Source: Nematostella vectensis
Lineage: Eukaryota > Cnidaria > Anthozoa > Actiniaria > Edwardsiidae
Length of the DNA: 64,000 nucleotides
Reading direction: 5' to 3'
Assembly (NCBI RefSeq): GCF_932526225.1
Contig: NC_064043.1
Coordinates: forward strand, 4,207,501 to 4,271,500
Both the position numbers and the translations under genes were made by a program. Each line of letters opens with the position of its first letter. Positions within the stretch are counted from its first letter, which is position 1. Positions 1-12,903 of the stretch are shown in pieces. The notes beneath the pieces were generated by a model. That model was given only the letters and a program-made list of their open reading frames with translations, ran no database searches and was not told the origin of the DNA.

Positions 1-54
1 GTGATAATGTTTCCTAAGTAGTGCTGCTTCTAATTGTGATCATTTGTTCTCTAG

Positions 55-3000
55 GAAGCAGAGGTATTGCAAGGCAAACGATTCCGCCCCAAATCCTGGG
101 CGGGTGGAGACTTTAAGCTGCGAGGAGGTTCATTAAGGGATAGGACCTCTAAATACGAGGAGATGCAGTACCAGGCGGATAAGGTACCTAGGGACCAAAT
201 AACACTTATGCGTTTAGGTCATAGATTTGGTACCTTGGCACCAAGTAACATCCATTCGTCTAATCCATGTACTAGTTACCTAGGGAGCAAATAACATCCA
301 TTTGTTTATATCATTTTATCCGCGTTAAAGCTTTTAATGATACCTTACCTTAGTAATGACGTGAAACGGCGCATGGGCGTTGATGCATTTGAGAGGACTG
401 AATTGTATAATAGCATTAAATTGTATAATTTGCACTGTTATGAGTGTTTCTACGGAAGGACCTGCCATTTGTTGCTTTCCTCCGTCTGCGCTGTTTCACG
501 TGGTTACTTTGACTAACAATCCAGACGTGTTCATTCGTGCTTGACCTCGTACTCATAGGAGAGCGCCGTGCTACACGGTGAGCTGCGAATGCCTGCTGTA
601 AGTGACAACAAAAAGTCAAAATCGCCAGTGTTACGGCACAGTAGAGTTAACCTGAAGGACAAACAGAGCAAATTTGAACAGCTAGACAAGACCGCTGAAC
701 AGGTATACACGCCGCTTTCACCATAAGCACGCTGTATATCGCAGTCACGCTACTCGTCACTGTCACGCTAAATGCCATATTTACGCGACATTAAGTCACG
801 CGACATTGCACTCTCCCTCGCTCTTTTGCGGTAGTGACCTTTTGGAGCGCCCACAAAGTACGCTGGATCCTCGAGCATGCCTCGGCAGTCGACAAGTTAC
901 ACGGTCACGCAAATTGAGTCACTATCACGTTATCCGCCATGAAGCTGCGCACATGTAGGAACACATGACGCGATCTTACTGCCATGCGGTATCTATGCTT
1001 TGCAGTCTCATTATTACTCTTATAATACTGCAAAAACTTCACCGCCACACAATCGTATTTTATGGTGTGAACCCGGTGTTAACAGTCTTCTGTCATTGTT
1101 GAAAAAATGTCTTTAAAATATCATACATGCTCGGCTAAGGGCCCGGTCGCACTAGCAAGATATCCAGGAGATGTCAGGGACATTTAGGTGGACAAGTTTG
1201 TCCCGTGACATCTACGCACCATCAGACATTCTTAAATTAAGGTCGCACTGGTTGCAACATCCGTGGATCACGAGCCCTAAAAATAACATCGTATGTCATT
1301 CATCTGCGTTTCCTTCGCGCGCGGGAGATTCGAAGAGCAAATACTCTCTGCATGCTGCACGTCTGCATATTAAGTCATGAATAGAAAAAATCTGCTGCTT
1401 TTCGTTTGGATGTACCTATACATCGTGCTGCGTTAGACGGATGCATAGCTGTTACTGTTACTCAGTTAATTGCAAATATAGTTGTCTATTATGCACCGAA
1501 GGCGAAGACGTACATGTTTGGCTTAGAATTGACCGTTCCTCATGCCGCCAGATTGTTGGAAATAAGGGATTTTGGTAGGGATTCACCTCTAGCTTTGAAG
1601 GCGAAGCGAAGGTTGCTATTTGAGACCATTTACGTTTTTTGTGTGAGTGACGTTCTTTGCGCGATAAGAATAAAAACAAACAGAGTTCTGTCAGTTTTTG
1701 AGCTTATCTAAACAGAGATGTCCTGAACATCTTGCTAGTGCGACTGGGCCCTAACACAATAAAGCATTGATCTAGTACACAAGGACAGAAGGTGACAGGG
1801 AGCAGGGCCTACGTATATCTAGCGAGCATGCGCCGTATGTCCGCGCCTCCCGACCCGGCTCACTGAGCCATCCCCCGTTTACCTCTTCCACAGGAAACAG
1901 CTGTCCTGCACGGAATGCACCGACAGGACTCCACAGAAATGTACGACATTGGTGACAAACCCAGTACCGTGGTACCCCTACCCCAGGGTGCTGAGGTCAA
2001 GCTACAAGACAAGAGGCGGCAGTTCGAAACACTGGACTATAAGGCACAGAGGGTAAGCAGGATTTGCTCGAAGTAACGGCATGAAAAAGTGAAGGATAGG
2101 TGATAAATAACACGATATAGTTATAAAGTTTGTAGTGAAGTCCCCTTTGCAGCAGTTTTTAGTGATGTTATCACTCGATAATCTACTGCACTAACCTTCT
2201 TCGTTTTATTAGCTTTCACAGTTTCCTCTAAATACGAATCTTTTCATTGCAATGTCTTGTTCCAACACATTATGTAACTCACCTTCCAAATGATCCCGTC
2301 TTTCCTTGGGAAAGAATTCTGATAACACTCATACTTGCCTTAGTCCTGAGCAATTGATAACACTGGACGAAAGTTTGAATGTCACGATCTGTCTAGGATA
2401 TTTGACTTTGTGCTTACCCTGTTGAAGATACTGATGTTCGTACTCTGATCACAGGAGAGCTCAATCCTCAAGCTTCACAGCAGCGGCAAGTCGTTCGACT
2501 CTTCAGCAAACTCGATTCCCCTCAGCACATCAACACGCCGAGCGGAATCAAAGCCAAGACCAAAATCTGAAGCATTTAATTACCTACGTTACCAAGATGA
2601 CGGAATCGAAAAATCTGTTACACCTTCCGTTGCAACTACCAGGGTAGAATCGGGAAGGGAATTTATGGACTCAGGAGCTCATTCGCCGGCTCGAAGCCTA
2701 TCCCCTGCCCCACCCTCCAGAGGGTACAGCCCAGTCAATGTCATCCGACGCCAACACGATAACAAAGAGACCAAGGAGCGACCCAAATCCGAGCAGTATT
2801 CATCATTCGCGGCTGCCGCGGCGTCAGAAAACAAAGAAAATGCAAAGGCTGCTGAGCTGAACTACAAAGACTTTGTCGTTCCGCCTACTATTAAGCAGAC
2901 CGAGCGGGTGGACCGCTACAACGCCGCCTTGGTGGAACTGTCAAAGGACCCTGAGCCTAAGGCTGTGGTGGACCCCACCGGAGTCCCACCTCGCCGCAAG

Positions 3001-6000
3001 TCACGTACGAGCACAGAGTGGATCAAAGTCACCTCCACATCGACGAAGCAAAGCAGCAACGCAGACAGACCAATTAAGAAGTTATGGGACCGAGATCCAA
3101 TGCCTGATAGCGACGACGAGAGTAAACCTGTTCCTCGCTATGGCAAGCCCTCGGTGGACGTATCCACAAACTCTCAAGAGCCGAACATAAAAGACATGAG
3201 GTACAAGGACTTTGTGGTGCCACCACTCAAAGCAAAGGATGAGCTTCCGGTCTCCAGAGCTGTGCACAGGGACGTCGAGTCTGAGCCACGTACGAATGAA
3301 CCCTTTAAACGTTTCACAGCGCCTGTGGTGGAACCCTCACGAGGAGGCAAAGCTACAACTTTGAGCTATAAAGATTTCGTCGTTCCTCCGCCGAAAACCG
3401 CGAATACCATAGCCGACCAGCCTAGCCAGTCACCTACGGAGAAGAAGAGCACCGCGGTGCCTGTCCGAAAGAGGAGTGTTAGAGATATCTCGCAGCTGTT
3501 CACAGAACTTGAGAAAGGTGATAATAAACCCAAGCCGACGGGCCCCCCACCGCCCAAGTCACTCGTCGATAGGGAGGAACTCGTCAGGTTGGTAGCACCA
3601 TCATACGCGTTTGATTTCCCATCCGCTTCTTATATACTTGAGATATAGTACTAATCAGAGATAAGAACACGTTTAAGGTCCACTCCCTTGTGAAGGCGGC
3701 CGTTTTATTTGACGCAAAATTTAGCGAACCAAATCATTTTTATTCTGCTTACGAGGGACAAGAAACAATTGAAAATTAAAATTTTCGAGCTTAAGATGAT
3801 TCCCATTTCATGAGAAAAGAAACTGTGTTGATGTATTTATGACTACCAATCACTTTCTTACTATAACCATTCAAATTTCCTCGACTGCTTCGCTGATCAA
3901 TCTTAATATTCTCCTGTATATCCTCCAGATACGAGCGTGAATCCCGTGCGCGCAGCTGGTACGGTGGCGCTCTGGGGATGGATGACGAAGATTATGACGG
4001 CGCATACCGTCGACGAGTTCGCCGCTGGTCAGACTACGAAGATGAGGAGCGAGCCAGGCCAAGGTCTTATGCTAACGATACGTCTTATGAACCGTCAGGT
4101 CAGTAGCCAATAGTAGGAGTATTACGGTCAAAGTCTTGGTCTTTCTAGTCAATTGTATTCGGGGTCCGCAGTGAACTACTCATAATTTTATCAGCATGTT
4201 CAGCTCTTCAGCTTTATGCCCAACGGGATTCGATAGCGACTGTAGGCAGAGGTTTCTCTTGCGGACACAAACAAACTAGAACGCGAAGAACAGACTCGCG
4301 ACACGGATAAGTGAACTGATAGAAACAAACGGGAAGGAAGCTCTGCTAGCAGGGTATAGCTTAATATTGCCTCCTTCCACCCTGCCACGTGGTCAAGAAA
4401 TTTCATTTGCTGTGTGGACTTGCTTTCCGCACACTTGGCCATTCATGCCACCCGCTCTTACACATAATATTTGTTGTTCTTACAGAAGAAGTCTTTGAGT
4501 CAACCAAACCTGTCTCGCCGCCAGCCGGGTACGTGAGCGCAGCGGTCGCCGAAGTGAAGCCATCCGTCACTCAGTCCGTAGAGAGCCGTGGATATAGCCC
4601 CAAGAACGACACCAGTACCGCCCAGCCAGTGTCACTTATTCCTAAACACGAGCCTCTACATGACGTGTCCAGACCAATAAGATCTATACTGAAGAACGAG
4701 CCAGCCAGCCCACCATCCAACAAACCAGAAAGTCTGTACCACCAGGCAGACGCAAGGCCAGTCAGCCCAGAGCCAGAGAATCAGTACAACCATTACTACC
4801 AGACGAGACCTGTCAGTCCTCCTTCCAAAGAACCAGAAACTCGGTATTACCAAGAAGACACGAGACCAGCTAGTCCTCCAGCTAAAGAACCAGAGACTCG
4901 GTACTTCCAGTCGGAAACCAAGCCTGTTGAATCCTTGCCTCCACCACAGTCCCATCAGAGGACATTCGAGCCGCTGAAACCCGCACCGGAGCCAGAACCG
5001 CCGAGTCGACCTCCCTTGCCCAGCTACCGCGCAATTTCTGGTCGCAGCTGGCAGGACTTTGAGAGCTCGAGGAGAAAGAAGAGTATGGAGCTGCTGAATC
5101 GTCCGCCTAGTCGTACCTTCGAGACACCTGCTGAGCCAGCAAAAGTAGAAGTTGTGAAGCTCAGGCGACCAGCAGATTACATACCTAAACACCATGGTGA
5201 GTATGGGGTTTGATTTGAACAGAAGCAGAAACATTTTCTTTTTCATGCGAGATAAAGAGCGCGAAAAGTTGAAAACTCTTGTGCACTTTGTATAACAAAC
5301 CTAAATGAATGGCAGTCACTCATAGCAACGCGAAATTTCCCGTAACTCATCTTAAACTTGCATTTATAGGATCTCAGGAACTCTTAAACGAACGTCCGAC
5401 ATCCCCAACGTACCGGGCGAAACCCCAAACCTACGAAACACACGTGCAGCCAATGCAATCACAGCCGATTCAGTCTGAGCCGCAGCAAGCTGAAGAGAAG
5501 TCCGCTTATTACTACGAAAAGAACTCGCGCCCTGAGGAAAAATCACGCCCTGTCAACGGTCTTCCAGTCACCTACCCAACCTATTACCAACCGGAAGAGT
5601 TCACTCCAGAGGCAAAGAGGAACAGGGAGTTTACCCCCGAAGAGACGGGGAAACCTTTGTACGTAAATGCTAAACTTCGGGACAACGTGAACGGCCCTTA
5701 CGAACCACTGCAACGGAGATCTCCCAGTCAGGAGTTCATCGCGGAGAAGCGAGCCGAGGAGGTCCAATCGCACCCGAGGTCTGTCTCCCCCGGAGAACAG
5801 ACACCTAAACTCGAGATTAATGACTACAAGTTCCGTCCGAGGTCGCCTTTACAACACACCTGGCAACCTGGAAAAGACGCATACCGGAAACAACCAGCAA
5901 AGGAACCCGAGGTCAAAGAGTTTGCGCCACGACCTAGGACTCCAGATTCAACTAGGGAGTTTACGTCTTCCAAAACCGATCACAGCCCGCAAGTGTTCGC

Positions 6001-9000
6001 TATAGTAGGACAAGGCCAGACTGTCCGTCCAGTGGCCAGCGAAGTCCCTAAGCCAGTTGCTGTCTCCATAGTGCAGCAGACCCCAACAAGTTATCAGAAG
6101 AGACACGAGGAAACTTCCGTGCCGGGATCCGCCGTCAAGCAGGCGGTCAACGATGTATCACTCCTCATGGAAGAGAAGTACCAAGATGGGAGAATGGCGA
6201 AGCCCAGAGCTCACGAACGGGACGAGCAACGGAAGCCCAAGACGTTTGAGTTGAGCGAGGACTCCCCTCAGGAGCGCGAAGAGATTCATAACGTTGCCAT
6301 ATACGAGACCAAAGAGCAGCCACGTAAAGTAGAGATCACCTCGACTACCAACACGAATCGGGAAGAAACCATACATGAGGATAAGAGGCCTGCAGCAAAG
6401 GTCTTCGACTTTAGAAGCCAAAGTCCTCTTGTTGGCGAGAGGGAAGAGAAGCAACCTTCACCCCAGATCACCAGGAAAATTGTTCAAGAAGCACCATCCG
6501 AGAGAGCTCAGTCTCCAAGGGATTATAGACACTCCGAAGAAAAAAGAGGGCCGTCTCCTCGTAACATGAGGGCCGCTTCGCCTAGGGATCACACGACAGA
6601 AAAACAAATAGTTGTCGAGTCGATCGTTCCCGTAGAAAAAGAGCCAGTGCCCGAAGTTGATGTGTTGTCAGCGTTAGATAGGAACGCGGAAGAGGAACGC
6701 CTTAGAGATGCGGCGTACAGAGAAAAGCTCAGAAAAGAGGTCGAAGAGTCGAACCGCAGGCAACGCGAAGAGGCGAGATACCTAATGGACCAAATGCAGG
6801 TGTCGTACGGATCTGAAGAGGACGTGCCTGTTGAACATAAGGAAAGGTACAGCAAGGGGCAGGACGTACCACTCCACCAAGCCAACGATCCACTGATCGA
6901 CGAGCTGGAAGACTTCAAACATGGGAGAAGAGATGAGCAGAAAGAGATTCAAACGTACGAAGTTAAGGTCGAGAAAAGAGGAGGCACGGTGTTTGAAGAC
7001 GAAAGAAGAACCCAAGGCTGGTACAAACAAGATATTCCTCAGCCAGAATGTGAACAAGAACCTGTTTCCCGTCAACAATATGTAAAAGTGGAGTCAGTCC
7101 CACAGGAAGAGCCGCGCCCACGGCAGGATTTCTCAAGGGAAGATGCAATTCAAAGTCATGAGGGACCAAAGGAGGAGCCACGGCAGGGAACCGAGAGAAG
7201 ACGAGAGCCGTCCCTCCGACATGATGATCGACACGAAGACCGTCGCAGTGAGGGGAGACCCGAGGACTACGAGAGAAGGGATGAAGAGCGTCGAAGGGAG
7301 GCGGAGCGAAAAGGTGAAAGACCTCGAGAGGAGTTTGAGCGCAAATCAGAGAGGTCATCCCAAAGATCACAACGGTCACTTCGTGAAGGAGAGAGATACT
7401 ACGAGGAAAGACGCGAGGAAAGTCATGATGAGAGGAGAATGGATATGTCATATCGAGAAGAGGATCAACGACGAGGTGTGAGAGGAGGCCCTCGAGATGA
7501 GCGCGGTCCGCGTAGAGATGAAAGACCACGCGATGACAGCGACAGGGGCAGACGCGATTATGATCCTCGGCGTCCACATGATATAAGACCTGATGGCGAC
7601 AGAAGAGGCGATAGACCACGTGACGAACTTGACAGAAAAGGCTATAGACCACGTGATGAATATGACAGAAGGGGCGAAAGACCACGCGATGAATACGACA
7701 GAAGAGGCAAAAGACCACGTGATGAATACGACAGAAGAGGCGAAAGACCACGCGATGAATACGACAGAAGAGGCGAAAGACCACGTGATGAATATGACAG
7801 AAGAGGTCCTCGGGATGATCAAAGAGAAGAGAGACCACGTCGTGACGACGAACGCAGAGAAGAGAGACCGCCGCGGCCACGCTCTGGGATGGACAGAAGA
7901 GATGAGCGACCCCGCCCTGATATCGACAGAAGAGATGAACGTCTGCGCCATGAAGCAGACAGACGGGGCGACCGGCATGACGAGAGACGGCCAATGCCCG
8001 AAAGAAAAGATGATCGACGTGACAGACGCTACGATGACAGGCGACCCGAGCATGACAGACGAGACGAAAAGCAACGGGAACCGGAGAGAGCAGATGAGCG
8101 ACGCATGCGTGTCGACGACACACGCGATCCTAGGGACGTGGGTATGCGGGATGGTCGGTCCATTGACCGGAAGGACGACCGTCGACGCTTTGATGATATC
8201 AATGGGAATTATTACCCTAATGATGAGAGGCGTGGGCAGGTAAACGGTATAGCCCCGGTCGAGGAGCGCAGGGAGTATCGTGGGAAGTTTGACCGCGAGG
8301 AGCTGGATCAGGAGGAAGTCAGGCTGCGGCAGAGCAAGAAAGAAATCATCACTGTTCAGCAACATGAACAAGTAAGTACACCGAGTCTCATTCACGTAAC
8401 TGCGCAAAAAAGCCACACTTCAGCGGCTTGATGTTTTGTAATGCGAGAACCTCTGGTTGTCCTTTTTTTCTAATTTGGTTAACTATAAAAGAAACGGTAT
8501 TTTTATTGTATTTATTTTGTAAATGTGTTAATAATATTAATACTATACGTATAGGTCTCCATAGAGGCACCGTCCCGAACTCTCGAGGAATCCCGCAAAA
8601 TGTCCCGTGGGGATGAGTGGACACGAATCCGTGCTGGGTCCGATTACAGCATCTATGAGACCTTTGTTCATGGCGACCGAAACGTGACCTGCGCCAGCTG
8701 TAGTCAGCCAATCAGGAAGAGCATGGCGGTGTACGTGAGCGAGTTGAAGCGCTACTGGCACGATGACTGCTTCAGCTGTGTGGTGTGTCACGTGCGATTC
8801 GGTACCGCTGAGCAACGCAGCCCTCTCAAAATCACAGACTCTCTCTTACACTGCGAGAACTGCTTCATTACCGACGAAGGTAGACCACCAGCCTTTTATT
8901 TGTCTTCAATTGTTCTTGTTATTCGAAGAGCTTTTATGCTCCCGCATAATACCGACTCATCAAAAGAATCCATTTTCATCGGCTAATTCAAGCAAGTGAT

Positions 9001-9479
9001 TACGATACTTTTATTAAAATATTGTTAATTAGGTATTAGACTTCAATCGTGAGTGGTTATTTTGAAAAAAAAAGTCACTCCCTAATAGAACCGAGTCACT
9101 CCCGAATAATCCCTAGATAGGGCCCCTGAATGGTCCCCCGAAATTTCGATGTGCTCGCAGTTTTCGGCTAATGCCCGCATGCTCGCACAATTTTGCTCGT
9201 GCTCGCATTGTATTTTTTGTTGTGCTCGACTTATTCAAAAACTAAAAATGCTCGGTCTCGCATAAACAACGGGATGCTCGCCAAAACCATTCGGGGGCCC
9301 ACTAGATAGTACAGAATCTCCACGTATCGAGTCACTCTGAAATAGTATCGAGTCACCCCTTATAGTATCGAGTCAATCACGAATAACACCTAATCTTTCT
9401 CGAGTAGTACCGAGTAATTCCCGATAGATTCATTTTGTCTCTTTTTTTGTTTTCAGGCGAACAGTACACGGAGCTTTGA
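55..9479 (+). CDS. LIM-domain scaffold protein, LMO7/LIMCH1-like (5' end incomplete)
   Basis: Exons read from splice sites and frame: 55-183, 589-702 (could instead be an alternative first exon, ATG at 589), 1894-2052, 2455-3587, 3929-4098, 4486-5196, 5370-8371, 8555-8879, 9457-9479 (stop TGA). The first three exons are phase 0-0 and each ends with a related 16-residue helical motif (RDRTSKYEEMQYQADK, KDKQSKFEQLDKTAEQ, QDKRRQFETLDYKAQR). Exon 2455-3587 carries three YKDFVVPP motifs. The next exons are proline/serine-rich and then extremely Arg/Asp/Glu-rich, probably disordered. Exon 8555-8879 encodes one LIM domain (CASC, WHDDC, CVVC, CENC zinc ligands), and the last exon adds GEQYTEL. A single C-terminal LIM after a long disordered or coiled region resembles LMO7-type adhesion/actin scaffolds. 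Family assignment is inference; the LIM domain is clear. The donor at 3587 (GTTGGT) is weak. The true N-terminus lies left of the window. Confidence 0.8.
1139..1751. mobile_element. PIF/Harbinger-type MITE in a LIM-gene intron
   Basis: The ends match as inverted repeats of about 40 bp: the left end begins GGGCCCGGTCGCACTAGCAA and the right end, read on the other strand, begins GGGCCCAGTCGCACTAGCAA. Both sides are flanked by TAA (1136-1138 and 1752-1754), the 3-bp target duplication typical of PIF/Harbinger. At 613 bp it contains no transposase; the short ORFs inside (101 and 69 codons) look like chance. Confidence 0.85.
7615..7810 (+). repeat. 33-bp coding tandem repeat in the LIM gene
   Basis: About six near-identical 33-bp units encode the 11-residue repeat DRRGERPRDEY. 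The repeat is in frame with the large exon 5370-8371 and lies in its Arg/Asp/Glu-rich part. Variant codons (GGC/GGT, cac gtg/cac gcg) show that the copies are not all identical. Confidence 0.9.
9070..9430. repeat. Degenerate CGAGTCACTC-type repeats in the last LIM-gene intron
   Basis: The word GAGTCA(C/A)TC recurs with AATAGTA/ACCGAGT spacers several times between 9070 and 9430, interrupted at about 9120-9300 by a GC-richer segment rich in GCTCGCA words. The repeat is decayed and I cannot place it in a family. Confidence 0.55.
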
Positions 9480-10389
9480 GGACAAGCGAACGATGAATTA
9501 GCTCCAAATTATATCAATAAGAGTAAACTTACTTGGGTTATCAGCCTTAATATAGGCCAGTCATTCATTTTTGCCTCTCACGGTGAAGTTCGTTTAGTAT
9601 TTTTATAAACTTTGAGTACGAGGTGTTCGTTCCCATGCGTAGCATTGCGCAGTTTTATAACTAAATCCATTCAGAGGAACGTTTCTTACGATAAACTTTG
9701 AGATTGCATGCATTAATCTTGTACTACAGACGAAATAGAAATAGAGCACATAATAAACGCTTATCGATACAAGTACATTAAGGCTCAGTTTGGAAGCCAT
9801 GTGCAAGAGACTATAACTATACTCTGTTGAGTTTATGCTGTAGCGGCAGATATGCTCATAGATCGAGGTAGAAGGGATGGACCTCAACCTCTATAGCACC
9901 ATACAAAACAGCTAACACATTTTTAAACAGCTTGTTTTTAATCCTACTAGAAAATGCGTGCTATTCATATATGTAAATAAATCTCGTTTTAGACTAGCTG
10001 TGTTGTCATTGTGTTGTGTAAGTCGTAGATCCCTTTTTTCAGCCGTTTAACCAAGATTGGCTGGGGGGGGGGGGGGGTGCACAGTCATAGGTATCATATA
10101 AAAAAAAGCAGTTATTTGAAGATTCCTTAATAGGAAATTACCCACTTTTTGGTTAGCCCACCCTATGTATCCCCGTGAAAATGGGCTAAAAAGTAGTCGG
10201 GAGTTTTTGGCTATCGGTTTGTTAGGAAAGGGTCGTAACGCCTTCGACTAATTCCACAGTAAGCGTGGTGTGGATCTCTTAAACTTCGCGCGCAACCAAC
10301 GGCGAGCTAACGACACTATCTGTCGAACTTTTTTAGAGCGGTACGATAATGCGACTCTGGCGAGCCGTTAGATCTAGGTTTTACATATA
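9480..10389. other. 3' flank of the LIM gene, no gene seen
   Basis: AT-rich sequence after the LIM-gene stop. It holds a run of about 15 G at 10062-10076 and possible AATAAA-like words, but no coding exon that I can support. Confidence 0.5.
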
Positions 10390-11095
10390 AGGCACGTGCT
10401 GTTGTCCGTGTTTTTACACACACTGTTAACCGTGCTTTTACACGTGCTTTTGTCCGTGTTTTGACACGCACTGTTAACCGTGCTTTGACACGTGCTGTTG
10501 TCCGTGTTTTTACACACTGTTAACCGTGCTTTGACACGTGCTTTTGTCCGTGTTTTGACACGCACTGTTAACCGTGCTTTGACACGTGCTTTTGTCCGTT
10601 CTTTGACACGTGCTGTTGTCCGTGTTTTGATACGACACGTGCTGTTAACCGTGTTTTGACACGTGCTGTTTTCCGTGTTTTGATACCTGCGGTTGTCCAT
10701 GCTTTGACACGCTGTTAACCGTGCTTCGACACGTGCTGTTTTCCGTGCTTTGACACGCTGTTAACCGTGCTTTGACATGTGCTGTTGTCCGTGTTTTGAC
10801 ACGTGCTGTTGTCCGTGTTTTGACACGCACTGTTAACCGTGTTTTGACAGGTCTTGTTGTTCGTGTTTTAACACGTGCTGTTGTCCGTGCTTAAACACGT
10901 GCTGTTGTCCGTGTTTTGACACGCACTGTTAACCATGCTTTGACACGTGCTGTTTTCCGTGTTTTGACACGCACTGTTAACCATGCTTTGACACGTGCTG
11001 TTGTCCGTGCTTTGACACGTGCAGTTGTCCGTGTTTTGACACGCACTGTTGTCCGTGTGATGGCACGTGCTGTTGTCCGGGCATTGACACAGCCC
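10390..11095. repeat. GTGCTGTT(G/A)(T/A)CCGTG minisatellite
   Basis: About 30 tandem copies of a 22-23 bp unit (for example GACACGTGCTGTTGTCCGTG) alternate with a GTTAACCGTG variant. The alternation gives a higher-order period near 45 bp. Several reading frames stay open through the array on both strands only because the unit lacks stops. There is no sign of a gene. Confidence 0.92.
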
Positions 11096-11591
11096 TGAAT
11101 ATTAATTAGCAGACCAGGAATCTGTATCAAAAGTTAATGCTAGACTCTTATATTTCATCAACTACATCCTTTCCCTGCTAATTATTCAAACTCTCCCCTT
11201 GTTTTAGCAGGGGTAGATTTGTATTTGGGTTTCCAGTGGTGCACGCGACTTGAATACTTTTTACCGACCCGAAAATGTACAATTTTAATTAGGAAAATAC
11301 ATGATAAAATTAATCAATTAATTAGATTTTTTGATACCAATTATTATCAAAACGTCATAGCTAAGTTTGATTAGTGCGGCGCGATATGTTTGATCCTGTT
11401 GCCGCCTAGTTACTATCAGACTATCGTCAATATTAACGAATACATCAACTCCAACTACTTCTCTTCTAGTCAATTTAGGCAGTTGCAGTTGCGAGTTTTC
11501 TTTCGCCCTCCGCACACATTTAGTATGTTTCGAGGAAGAAATCTTCAACCTATTTTACCACACAGCACAGTGGAGTTTCGAAAAAATAGAA

Positions 11592-12491
11592 TTGTTCGAC
11601 TGCCTCCAATCTTACAGTTCAGGAGAGCGAGAGAAATTCCTACACAAGTTCATCCCCCGCGAAAAACAGACGGAATTCGTCAATATTTCAATCCACGACG
11701 AGAATGTCCAAATCTCAATCAAAAAGAAACGAGAGAAATTCCTTCGCGCACATATCAAAGTCGAGGAGAACAGAGTTCCAACTCAAATATGTCCACAGCG
11801 AGCAACGCATGAAAATCCCAAAGACCAAAATCAGCGGAGAGTTAGGGAATGTCCGCACCCGGCAAACCGAGAATTTGTAGATGATGTTAGATCGTCCGAC
11901 AAAACAAAAGGTATGTTAAAACGTCTTTTTAACTCGATGCCATGACCTCTTTCTTTGAAACCGAGGATTTTATAAAAAATACCATCATTAACTTCATAGG
12001 CTATTCCCCTTATAATTAAAGGAAATCTTGACCAAAAAAAACACGGTTTAGAAAATAGAAAATACAGAAACTGTGGTATTAGAAAAAAAAATGCTCCTTT
12101 TATATGTTTGTTTCTTTCTTGACGCCGACTTTTCGACACTGATGTTCAAATTTTTTGTCCAGGTCGGTTAGTAAACGACGGCCGAACTGATAGACAATCT
12201 ATCATGCGAGACAATTCTACCAACCAAGTTAGCAGAAAACTAGCAAATGGAATTCCTAGTGATATGCACAGTGATTGTCATTCTCGTGCCAGTGGCAACA
12301 AGATATTCAAAAGAGAAAGCCAAAGTGCAGAACGGACACAAACTGACATGTTATCAGGACCTCGGGGAACGGAAAAAATACGGAATGCACCGGGTAAGAG
12401 GAATATAAGCCAACACACAGGAACTACGTACAGAGAGAAAGGGAAACAACACGAGACAATTTTCAAACACCAAACAAATGATGACCAGTAA
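11592..12491 (+). CDS. Unrecognised multi-exon gene, two candidate exons
   Basis: An open frame ends at a good donor (11910, then GTATGT), and an acceptor at 12161-12162 (TTTTTTGTCCAG) restores the same frame, which then stays open to a TAA at 12489-12491. The joined product is basic and rich in Arg, Asn, Ser and Gln, with no domain that I recognise. The frame has no ATG at its left edge, so a 5' exon is missing or the model is wrong. A second frame from ATG 11525 is also open. Function unknown; this could be a lineage-specific gene. Confidence 0.35.
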
Positions 12492-12511
12492 CGCTAACAT
12501 AGATGAAACAC

Positions 12512-12572
12512 CAGGTGAAATAGAGAAGGTACCAGGTGAAATAGGGAAGGTACCAGATGAAATAGAGAAGGT
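12512..12572 (+). repeat. Threefold 21-bp repeat
   Basis: Three copies of CCAGGTGAAATAGAGAAGGTA-like units stand head to tail. In one frame they encode P(G/D)EI(E/G)KV. The last copy runs into GTAAAT, a possible donor. The repeat may be part of the neighbouring unrecognised gene. Confidence 0.6.
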
Positions 12573-12903
12573 AAATTCCTGACAACTTCAGGCCATCAGC
12601 CAAGTCGGGAGAAGGTTAAGGCTGTCAGGACAGTGCTGAAAAACGCGACTAGTTCCAGTACCGCGCGGTTAAACCAGCCTTTTTGTTTTGAAATGGCGGC
12701 GTTTTACCGGCGAACTGTCACATTTTGGCGAATGCTAAGAAAACTAGATCAAACCTAAGGCTAAAATTTTCTTTATGACTCCCTCATTATCAAACAAATC
12801 TGTTATCCTTTGTACAGTATGGTTTTAATGCTGTACAGTAAGTCAAAACAGCGACCGAAGTCAGCCTTTCGTACCTTTACTCGAACGATTCAACACTGAG
12901 ATT

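Noticed and set aside
1171-1711. Open frames of 69 and 101 codons
   Set aside because: They lie wholly inside the Harbinger-type MITE and resemble nothing.
6963-8416. Long minus-strand and alternative-frame open frames over the LIM gene
   Set aside because: Shadows of the GC-rich, repetitive Arg/Asp/Glu coding exon on the plus strand.
10390-11095. CRISPR array
   Set aside because: Units are adjacent and degenerate without unique spacers, and the genome is eukaryotic. The same holds for the arrays at 36.2, 43.6 and 63.7 kb.
10374-11130. Open frames through the 10.4-11.1 kb array
   Set aside because: Pure minisatellite translation with no unique sequence or start context.
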